Shown here: positions 46,050 through 53,027 of the stretch, one piece after another | Layout of the letters: each line of letters begins with the position of its first letter | Numbering within the stretch: the first letter of the stretch is position 1 | Assembly: GCF_007754425.1 (NCBI RefSeq) | Contig: NZ_CP037452.1 | Span: 6,737,164-6,801,163, forward strand | Reading direction: 5' to 3' | Length of the DNA: 64,000 bases | DNA from: Gimesia fumaroli | GTDB lineage: Bacteria > Planctomycetota > Planctomycetia > Planctomycetales > Planctomycetaceae | Notes under the pieces: generated by a model | Databases searched by the model: none | What the model saw: the letters and a program-made list of their open reading frames with translations, nothing else | Told to the model about the DNA's origin: nothing | Position numbers and translations under genes: made by a program

Positions 46050-46982
46050 ATGAGATTATGTCGATACCAGTTTAAAAATAAGATTTCTTGTGGGTTCTAC
46101 TCGGAAGACTCAATCATCCCATTGAGTGCTGCTGCAGAAATGGCAGGAATCGTCGTAGAAGAACAGGCTGGCCTCCTTCCATTTCTCCCCGGAGGCGCGC
46201 AACACGAAACGGTATTGACCATCGAACAACAGCTGAAACAGTCCATGGATGAAGAACTGTTTCCAATCTCCATTCCAATTGAAGATGTCGAATTGCTGGT
46301 GCCCGTTCCCAATCCGTCCAAACTCCTGCTGCTGGCCGGCAACTATTCCAAACATATCGAAGAAGGGGGCGGCAAAGCTGAGGAACGACAAAAAACATTT
46401 CCCTATGTCTTTATGAAACCGCCCACCACAACGCTGACGCATCCCGGACAGCCAGTCAAAATTCCCGCAGTCTCCCCCGATCATATTGACTGGGAACTGG
46501 AACTGGGCATTGTCATCGGCAAAGCCTGTAAAGACGTCTCAGAAGCAGAGGCACTCGACTACGTCGCCGGTTATACCGTCATCAATGACATCTCTGACCG
46601 AATATTCCGACCGAACCCGGAACGCACCCAGCGCGAGAAAGACGGCTTCTTTGACTGGCTGCACGGAAAATGGCATGATACGTTTTGTCCGATGGGACCG
46701 TGCATCACTCCTGCCAGCGAAATCGAAGATCCTCAGACGCTTAAAATGAAACTGTCAGTCAATGGAAACGTAGAACAGGATTCCTCGACGGCAGAAATGA
46801 TTTTCCCCGTCGCCGCCATCATCGAATTCATTTCCAGCTTTGTGCAACTCGAACCAGGTGACATTATTTCCACCGGCACCCCCAGTGGTGTCGGCGCTTC
46901 GAAGAATAAGTTCCTCAAAAACGGCGATGAACTGCACGCTGAGATTGAACAGATCGGCGTCTTGAAAAATCCGGTCGTCTGA
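46050..46982 (+). CDS. Fumarylacetoacetate hydrolase (FAH) family protein
   Basis: The 310-aa protein has a short N-terminal domain and the FAH catalytic core, with LLAGNYSKH, the metal-binding acidic set in DWELELGIVIGK (E-x-E), VINDISDRIFR (Asp ligand) and the closing GDIISTGTPSGVG. Family members hydrolyse or decarboxylate diketo acids, or are 2-hydroxyhepta-2,4-diene-1,7-dioate isomerases. No neighbouring pathway gene narrows the substrate. Confidence 0.92.
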   Translation: MRLCRYQFKNKISCGFYSEDSIIPLSAAAEMAGIVVEEQAGLLPFLPGGAQHETVLTIEQQLKQSMDEELFPISIPIEDVELLVPVPNPSKLLLLAGNYSKHIEEGGGKAEERQKTFPYVFMKPPTTTLTHPGQPVKIPAVSPDHIDWELELGIVIGKACKDVSEAEALDYVAGYTVINDISDRIFRPNPERTQREKDGFFDWLHGKWHDTFCPMGPCITPASEIEDPQTLKMKLSVNGNVEQDSSTAEMIFPVAAIIEFISSFVQLEPGDIISTGTPSGVGASKNKFLKNGDELHAEIEQIGVLKNPVV

Positions 46983-47187
46983 ATGTCGTTTCTACATCAC
47001 GGCACGAACCAACATGTATCATGAGAGTTGCTGGCAGCAGAACGGCTTGATTGTTCTCGTTTCGACCACACGTTTCACATTTCTACAACAGGTTCTGCGC
47101 GCTGATATTGAAAACTTGAGAGAATATCGTTTTTTAAACCTAAATGGAGACATGGTTTATGCCGATTCGCCTCAAATACTGCGCAAA

Positions 47188-47203
47188 TGGCACATCTGTT
47201 GCA
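47188..47203 (+). promoter_or_regulatory. Sigma-54 (RpoN) promoter, full consensus match
   Basis: TGGCACATCTGTTGCA matches every defined base of TGGCAC-R-N4-TTGC-W. It lies 100 bp upstream of the start codon of the small secreted protein at 47303, on the correct strand and outside any supported gene. No enhancer-binding protein gene is present nearby. Confidence 0.65.
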
Positions 47204-47302
47204 TTTATCCTGAGATAAGACAAACGAAAAAATATGGGTTGTTGCCTTCATTCAATTGGGGATGCGGGCAGACAACACGGTTCTTATCAAGGAGACAAGA
47301 CC

Positions 47303-47569
47303 ATGAAACGTGCACTGACGATCGCCACGCTGGCGTGTAGTGTGTTACTTGTAGGCGCAATGAATACCAGTGAGGCTAGACCGCGTTATCGAAGTTATCA
47401 ACGACATTTTGAACGGAACTACCGTCAGGCTAGACGGAATTACCGTAATGCGGGCCGCCGCTACAGAAATCACTATAACCGATATTCCAACAGGTATAAC
47501 AACCACTATTACCGCGGGAATGGGGCCGGATTTTATACGCCCGGTTTCGGTTTCTATTATGGATGGTAA
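47303..47569 (+). CDS. Small secreted Arg/Tyr/Asn-rich protein
   Basis: The start is ATG 47303, with AAGGAGAC eight bases upstream; the longer frame lacks a signal. The 88-aa product has a signal peptide (cleaved near SEA-RP, about 26). The mature chain of about 62 residues is almost entirely Arg, Tyr, Asn, His and Gly, in RNYRNAGRRYRNHYNRYSNRY-like repeats, and ends FYTPGFGFYYGW. It should be strongly basic and aromatic, fit for binding polyanionic surface polymer or for cross-linking via Tyr. A full-consensus sigma-54 site lies upstream. No family recognised. Confidence 0.78.
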   Translation: MKRALTIATLACSVLLVGAMNTSEARPRYRSYQRHFERNYRQARRNYRNAGRRYRNHYNRYSNRYNNHYYRGNGAGFYTPGFGFYYGW

Positions 47570-47660
47570 TCCATGTTTTTAATAACTCCGCCTTGATCAG
47601 GTTTTAGCTGATCTTGTCGGGCCGGTTCCTGTTCCCCAGGATCAATCAGGCACGTTTTCT

Positions 47661-47717
47661 CAAGTCTCTCATTCATTTGGTTCGGCCCGATCATTTGATT
47701 GAGAGGCTTGTTTTTTT
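47661..47717 (+). terminator. Probable terminator
   Basis: CAAGTCTCTCA pairs with TGAGAGGCTTG (one mismatch), and seven T follow. It lies 90 bp after the small secreted protein gene. The loop of 28 bases contains further short complementarity. Confidence 0.6.
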
Positions 47718-47896
47718 ATTTCTCATCCTTCGGCAATTCCTGCCTGACGTCTCGATTTTCCTGTCCTCAGTTTGATGTCGGTTGATGCGTTTTCGGGACG
47801 GTTTTCAACCCTCGCTAAACAGCTCTAAAAAAGCTTCGTGTCTTAAGCTTTTATAATTTAATGAGTTAAGCAAATGATTGTTGTATGAAACCGTTC

Positions 47897-47912
47897 TGGC
47901 ACACTTATCGCG
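47897..47912 (+). promoter_or_regulatory. Sigma-54 (RpoN) promoter candidate
   Basis: TGGCACACTTATCGCG keeps the invariant GG/GC pair at the right spacing and the full TGGCACA -24 box. It differs from consensus at two -12-box positions. It lies 147 bp upstream of the Gly/Tyr/His-rich protein gene. Confidence 0.45.
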
Positions 47913-48058
47913 TTTCTTCTTATTACGGCAGACGGATAAGTTGGTGATGAGTGATGGAATCTCAACCGTACTGCAATCGAGTGTCTGACACTAAGCGAGG
48001 ACGCTTTTCATAAATTCGACAGCACTCAGTTTGATTCATTTTTCCAAGGAGAGAAACG

Positions 48059-48454
48059 ATGCAAAGCAAAACAGATGCGGTTAACCAGGCTCAGTCAAAA
48101 CCGAACAAGAAATCGAAGGCATTAAAACTGGTTCTCTGTATGGGACTGGTAATGGGGAGTACCCTGTTGTTAATGCCAACTCAACAGGCCGAAGCAGGTG
48201 GCTGTTATTCAGGCTACGGATATGGCGGCTATGGTTATTCCTATCCGAGTTACGGCGGCTATTATAATTCCTATCCCTCATATGGATCTGGTGGCTTCTA
48301 TTATAGTAGCCCCTCATTCGGGATCGGCATTTATAGTGGCGGACGCGGATACGGTGGATACCGTAGCGGCTATCGAGGCGGCTATAGAAGTGGTCACCGC
48401 GGTCACGGCCATCATGGCGGACATCGCGGTCATGGTCACCACGGCCATCACTAA
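48059..48454 (+). CDS. Secreted Gly/Tyr-rich protein with histidine-rich tail
   Basis: The start is ATG 48059, with AAGGAGAG upstream, giving 131 aa. A basic N-terminus of 24 residues precedes the signal helix (LKLVLCMGLVMGSTLLLM), with cleavage near AEAGG (about 47). The mature part has three zones: GYGYGGYGYSYPSYGGYY-type repeats, a GYRSGYRGGYRSG zone, and a tail of HRGHGHHGGHRGHGHHGHH type that should bind Ni, Zn or Cu ions. It resembles low-complexity structural proteins, not an enzyme. A sigma-54-like site lies upstream and a strong terminator follows. Confidence 0.78.
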   Translation: MQSKTDAVNQAQSKPNKKSKALKLVLCMGLVMGSTLLLMPTQQAEAGGCYSGYGYGGYGYSYPSYGGYYNSYPSYGSGGFYYSSPSFGIGIYSGGRGYGGYRSGYRGGYRSGHRGHGHHGGHRGHGHHGHH

Positions 48455-48496
48455 ATTTGGCTTCGACTCCGATTTAAAAACGGTTTGAAAGTGTTC

Positions 48497-48528
48497 AGGC
48501 TCTGTTCTTCGTGAACAGAGCCTTTTTT
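48497..48528 (+). terminator. Rho-independent terminator
   Basis: The perfect 11-bp stem AGGCTCTGTTC/GAACAGAGCCT with a 5-base loop is followed by a T run. It ends the Gly/Tyr/His-rich gene. Confidence 0.9.
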
Positions 48529-48763
48529 AATATGCTGCGGGGAACCAGAGCAGCAACACAGGTGTCTTAAAGAATCAGAGACTCCCCATGAACTGCGAAA
48601 AAAGGGGAAACAAACCAGCCAGAACCAGCTTTCAGGCGATTCGAACCCCGGTTTGAGGCCCCAAATCTGGCCTGGAGCTAAGAAAAAGATTCAAATCCTG
48701 CTTGCGAAAGGCTTTAAAAGGGAGAACCGCCTCGCTAGAATACCCTTTCCCCATCGGGGATAG
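48529..48763. other. Leader of the tRNA-Arg gene
   Basis: Non-coding. It must hold the tRNA promoter. The segment around 48637 contains a TTCGAACCC tract that only superficially resembles a T-loop. Confidence 0.35.
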
Positions 48764-48837
<74 letters not shown>

Positions 48838-48873
48838 CTTCATATCTCACGCTGAGAAAACCACTTACAACCC

Positions 48874-48908
48874 AAAGGCCTTCGTCACCCCGACGAAGGC
48901 CTTTGGCA
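48874..48908. terminator. Hairpin terminator after the tRNA
   Basis: The perfect 13-bp stem AAAGGCCTTCGTC/GACGAAGGCCTTT has a 5-base loop. It lies 37 bp beyond the tRNA end. The T tract is short (TTT), so termination strength is uncertain. Confidence 0.7.
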
Positions 48909-49110
48909 TTCCCCCCACTTATCCCCGTAGGGTCAATTTATTCAGCCGCGCGTTAAACTCTTTAATAATCTGGCTTTCTAATCGGTTGATACCATCCATT
49001 CTTGACTGACTCTCATCCTACGCTGGTAAGATAGGAGACTTTCGAGTTGGATTTCTATAGAGTGTGCATACCGCGATTGCAGAAGAAACTGAATGAGATG
49101 ATCAGAATCA

Positions 49111-50196
49111 CTACGCCGCTTTGCGATAGAAATAGTTCATCATCCCGCCAAGTCGTTCGCGGCACTCAATCTCACCATCGCTTTGGCCAACTTCCTCTCC
49201 TGGTTCAATGATCTGATGATCAAATCCCTGGTGATTCCGCTCTTTGTGATAATGAATCAAGTACTCCTTCACTGCATTTCTTAATGAGTTCTCACCAAAG
49301 AATATCATTCTGTCGAGGCACTCTGATTTGAGCGAGCGAAAGAAACGCTCAATGAAAGCATTCAGATTAGGAGACCGTGGTGGCAAGACAATCGTCTAAA
49401 TATCTGACTGGTTTAAGATCATTTGAAATGACTCAGAAAATGTCGTATCTCGATCCATGATTAATTTTTGCTTCTCACGCAGGAATCCTTCATCCTCATC
49501 TGTCAGATTTCTGGCAATCTGTTTGATCCATATCTCGTGTGGATTCATCGTACAACCGGCAAATTGCACTCTCCGAGTCTTCAGTTCCATTACAAACAAC
49601 AGATAGAAGGTCACAAGACCACCTTTCGTCCAGACTTCCACTGTGGTGAAGTCGATTGCTGCTAATACCTCCAAGTGGGTCTTAAGGAATGTACTCCATG
49701 TTTTCTGGCGTTTCCGATCAGGTACTGGTTCGATACCCTCCTTTTTGAGAATATTACGTACTGATTCGTCAGAGATTTTGTAGCCCACATTTACGACAGC
49801 GTCAGCGATCCGGTCATATCCCCAGGCAGTATTTTCTTTTGCGATTCGAATCACGAGTTGCTTAATCTCATCAGATAATCTGGGTCTACCTGATTTTCTC
49901 TTGCCTCGATTAGAACAATCCCATTTCATGGTTACCAGCTTTTTATGCCAACGAAGAATGGTATCAGGTGTAAACAAGGTCCCCACTTCCGCAAGTCGCT
50001 TTCGGCCTAAGACCTTTCCTTTAACGGCAAGTCTTCGGCGCTGATCGTCATTTAGTAAAATGCGTTTTTTACCGTGTTTCTCTTTGAGAACCTGACTCTC
50101 AGTTCTCAGGTATTCAATCACATCCTGTTGCTGCTTGTTAACCCAACCCGCGATTATGATGACGAACAGTTGCCAAGGTTGAAGGATGAATTTCAT
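49111..50196 (-). pseudogene. DDE integrase-core transposase, interrupted by an in-frame TAG
   Basis: The frame from ATG 50196 (MKFILQPWQLFVIIIAGW) to 49111 is a single reading frame broken only by TAG at 49396-49398. The N-terminal part has the Arg-rich HTH region (LNDDQRRRLAVKGKVLGRK) and the first two catalytic Asp (AAIDFTTVEVWT, IMDRDTTFSESF). The part after the stop has PPRSPNLNAFIERFFRSLKSE with the catalytic Glu. It belongs to the rve-type planctomycete transposases. Element ends and inverted repeats were not identified. It is a recently inactivated copy or read through at low level. Confidence 0.8.
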
Positions 50197-50347
50197 AGAA
50201 AGCTCATAGGTGTAAAAACAGATTCTGAAAATCCAATGATCGGTCTGGCTCTTTGTAATAACGTAAGGAAGATACCCGTTACGATGTCCTGTCCGTGGAC
50301 GAAAAACCGTTTTATGGAATACAAAAGAAACAGGCAGGTATGGAGCG

Positions 50348-51238
50348 TTATACACGAGGCATTTTCTGGTTATTGATGCTTGGTGCCATTGAGACATCCG
50401 TCTTCTTTCTCGTTTCTTTATCTGTATCGCAGTGCCCCTGTGGCTTTCCAGCTGACGGTTGCAAGGGATTCGGAACCTCAAAGTGTCGGTGATGTGCCGG
50501 GCACATCGCACACGCGGACTCGGCCTTGGTCGCAAAGAACTGCTGCATCTCTTCGTCGGAGCAGGTTGGGTACAGTGGGCGGTAGGCTAAGAACTTATTC
50601 CAGACGTCGCTCAATCCATACTTCTCGTTAACGAGGTGGATGTAGGCCAGTTGCGGACACTTCCAGATTTTCCCCTCGTAGATCTGGGGGCACTGCTTCG
50701 CAACGCAAATTTTATAGCTTTTTTCTGGATCGCCATCATCATAGGGAACCATGTCGCCTCCAAACCCCTCAAACGTAGTACGCCAGGTCTTCGCAGACGC
50801 CCGCATTGTGAGCTTAAACTTGTACTGCTGTTGCCACTGGTCGAGCAGTTCCCGTACCGGTTTCAGCTTTTCGGTGTACTCGGGACCGTCGTGGTGCACC
50901 GAGACGGCTAGATCGCACTGAGTCTGCTGCAAAATTTTTGGCAGGTCGGGATGCTTCTGTAGGAAAAATCCGTTGGTAATTAATCTCAACTGGGTCAATG
51001 GCCACTGCTTGCGGCACTCGCGAACAATCCCGCAGAGTTCTTTATTCAATGTTGGCTCGCCGCCCAGAATGGAAAAGAACTTCGGAGTCATCCGACCGCT
51101 CCACTGCATCATCTGTGAGGTGATATCCGACAGCGAAACATTTTTGCCGACTTTCATATCAGAGAAATGCGAACAACTCTTACAATGCAGGTTGCAGGCA
51201 TAGGTAGCGTGGATCTCTAGATTAGGAATAGCTAACAT
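50348..51238 (-). CDS. Radical SAM protein with C-terminal cysteine-rich (SPASM-like) region
   Basis: The 296-aa protein has the Fe-S-binding CNLHCKSC (Cys15, 19, 22), GGEPTLNKEL (the 'GGE' SAM-binding motif) and LRLITNGF. The C-terminal part has CVAKQCPQI, GKIWKCPQL and CAMCP, a likely auxiliary cluster domain. It belongs to the same minus-strand cluster as the glycosyltransferases and the Fe-S scaffold protein. The last 40 residues are polar and lie next to the transposase remnant, so the natural C-terminus may have been altered by that insertion. The substrate is unknown; oxidation or epimerisation of a sugar is one possibility. Confidence 0.85.
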   Translation of the reverse strand: MLAIPNLEIHATYACNLHCKSCSHFSDMKVGKNVSLSDITSQMMQWSGRMTPKFFSILGGEPTLNKELCGIVRECRKQWPLTQLRLITNGFFLQKHPDLPKILQQTQCDLAVSVHHDGPEYTEKLKPVRELLDQWQQQYKFKLTMRASAKTWRTTFEGFGGDMVPYDDGDPEKSYKICVAKQCPQIYEGKIWKCPQLAYIHLVNEKYGLSDVWNKFLAYRPLYPTCSDEEMQQFFATKAESACAMCPAHHRHFEVPNPLQPSAGKPQGHCDTDKETRKKTDVSMAPSINNQKMPRV

Positions 51239-51345
51239 CGAATTTCCTTACTGTATTAGTCGTGCCAGGAGCGATCGGGCCGTAAAGCCCGAATTTAATA
51301 TGAGCAGGGTTGTCATTGAAGATCGTGCACATCCTGACCATTACA

Positions 51346-51810
51346 TCATTGCAGCGTATGTATCCTTTCTTTAGACCATTCGATTTCAACGTCTAGATCA
51401 GTCCAGGTACCATCTTCGAATGGCTGGATTAAGTGGTGCTGCCGATCCGTCTCTGTGATTTCAAGCCACTGTTTTTCAAAATTGTGAGAGATTCGGCCCG
51501 TTAGCACATTTGTCTGCAACCACAGTTCGTCGTTCTTGACGTAAAACAAAATGGGTGGATGCGTCGCCATGAATGACGTCGGCTTGTCGAATTGCGGCAC
51601 TTGCCACCAGTCGTGGAACTGCAATACGCAGAGGAACTTACCCGGCGCCGGTCGCTCCATTCTGAATGAATATGCCACGTGTGTTCGGTCGCGTTTGGTC
51701 TGTTCAAACCTGGCCTCTGACCGGCCATTCGAACTATATTCGGCAACCGCTTGTCCGTCCTCAATTCGAATGTTTCCAGTGATGCCGAACAGGATGGGAT
51801 TTGATAGCAT
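51346..51810 (-). CDS. Polysaccharide-lyase-like (jelly-roll) protein
   Basis: The 154-aa protein resembles the PF14099 polysaccharide lyase/heparin lyase I-like fold. The segments VAYSFRMERPAPGKFLCVLQFHDWW (shown here only in part), PPILFYVKNDELWLQ and GTWTDLDVEIEWS parallel the family's 'ilqwH', 'Ppi-l-v-ng-l-l' and 'G-W-d-l-v-v-r-w-S' blocks. There is no signal peptide and it is shorter than typical lyases. Its ATG shares one base with the stop of the sialyltransferase fusion (TAATG), so it is made together with it. A sugar-binding role is as likely as catalysis. Confidence 0.6.
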   Translation of the reverse strand: MLSNPILFGITGNIRIEDGQAVAEYSSNGRSEARFEQTKRDRTHVAYSFRMERPAPGKFLCVLQFHDWWQVPQFDKPTSFMATHPPILFYVKNDELWLQTNVLTGRISHNFEKQWLEITETDRQHHLIQPFEDGTWTDLDVEIEWSKERIHTLQ

Positions 51811-53027
51811 TACTGATCGATCCTTTTAATGTAGCCGTCCGACTCCCACTCATTCAACATTTGCCGCTCGAGTTCGTAGTCATGGTAACTGCTGAATGTT
51901 CTACTTTCGTCGTAATAGTAGCCATTGACAAACTTTTCAGCTGAACCGAAACCGGCTATGTGAATCGGTCCGCCCCAGCGGTCGATCGCATTGGCGATCG
52001 TGTGGACTCCGGTGGTCATACAGGTGGTGCGTCTGCGGTCCTCTCTGAAACGTTCGAATTTTTCCAGGGCACGGCAACCTCCGATCTGAAACACTGTCTT
52101 AGCATTCTGCAGGTGGCTGCACACAGTAGCGTAAAGCGAGTCGTCACCGCAATGCCGCGGCCAGACCTCTACTAATGATGAGCAGTCTCTCGGCCCTGCG
52201 TTTTCAAAGTGATCGACAACCGCCTGAATGCAGACGATCGACCAGTGAGTTGTTTTGCTGCCAACCGACGCCTCGAATCCCTCTGTCAGATAGTGGTTCG
52301 TACGGACCACAACATCGTGATCGTCGATCAGCCAACCAATCTTGCGGTCCTTTAAATTCGAAGCATTGCCCACCACGACAACGTTCGGACGCTCTAAATC
52401 CTCCGGGTAATCAATGTCAACAGTGTCATTCCAGGGAGCTTCGATCAGACTTACATCACCGTGCAGAAGATCTGTATTGCCCTGCACGACGGGATACTTC
52501 ACCCCCATCAACGATCCGGTTCTAAGGTAGTGTGGATCATCGACCAACTCCTGGCTGTACGGCGGCATGCCATCTACGGCCATGGCACGATTGATAATCT
52601 TACCGCGTTGATTACAAACAAATTCAGACGGCAACCTGGCAGCGACAAATACGCTGTCATGCGATTTTAGTTTTTCGACCGCTTCATGCACCTGACCCGG
52701 CCTGCGCAAGGGAGAAGTACAGGGGAGAAAGATCAGATCTGTTTGCAGTTTATCACTCAGCCATTCCGCCAACAGTTGATACTTGAGGTCTGTCATATGC
52801 TCCGGTTCGTCAATCACCCTGGCACCACATCGCTGCGCATAGGCTTTGATCTCAGCATCTTCTGTCGTGACATACGGGATAAACCCCTCGGACAGTGCAT
52901 ACTCGATCGACCACAGCAATAGCGGCTTTCCTCGCCATTCCTGCAGGTTCTTTTTCGGGATGCGGGTGCTGTTGCCCTTTGCCGGTATGATTACCGAGAT
53001 GTCAGACTCTGTGGTTTTTATTGGCAT
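51810..53027 (-). CDS. Bifunctional CMP-sialic-acid-synthetase-like / GT29 sialyltransferase fusion
   Basis: The 405-aa protein has two parts. Residues 10-212 resemble NeuA-type cytidylyltransferases: VIIPAKGNSTRIPKKNL (activated by the Lys/Arg-rich loop), FLPCTSPLRRPGQV and VDIDYPEDLE. Residues 215-395 carry the GT29 sialylmotifs. Motif L is VVVVGNASNLKDRKIG and continues through DDHDVVVRTN, with VGSKTT. Motif S is TTGVHTIANAI and GGPIHIAGF. Motif VS is the H-x4-E of HDYELE (His382, Glu387). It would activate a nonulosonic acid with CTP and transfer it to the glycan made by the neighbouring enzymes. The gene overlaps the upstream one by 26 bp and the next by 1 bp. Confidence 0.85.
   Translation of the reverse strand: MPIKTTESDISVIIPAKGNSTRIPKKNLQEWRGKPLLLWSIEYALSEGFIPYVTTEDAEIKAYAQRCGARVIDEPEHMTDLKYQLLAEWLSDKLQTDLIFLPCTSPLRRPGQVHEAVEKLKSHDSVFVAARLPSEFVCNQRGKIINRAMAVDGMPPYSQELVDDPHYLRTGSLMGVKYPVVQGNTDLLHGDVSLIEAPWNDTVDIDYPEDLERPNVVVVGNASNLKDRKIGWLIDDHDVVVRTNHYLTEGFEASVGSKTTHWSIVCIQAVVDHFENAGPRDCSSLVEVWPRHCGDDSLYATVCSHLQNAKTVFQIGGCRALEKFERFREDRRRTTCMTTGVHTIANAIDRWGGPIHIAGFGSAEKFVNGYYYDESRTFSSYHDYELERQMLNEWESDGYIKRIDQ

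Noticed and set aside
47014-47340. 108-aa open frame upstream of the small basic secreted protein
   Set aside because: It covers the sigma-54 promoter and the ribosome binding site of the next gene; composition is not protein-like.
48630-48660. T-loop-like TTCGAACCC tract, possible second tRNA or attachment site
   Set aside because: No complementary T-stem or cloverleaf can be drawn, and no integrase gene is in the window.
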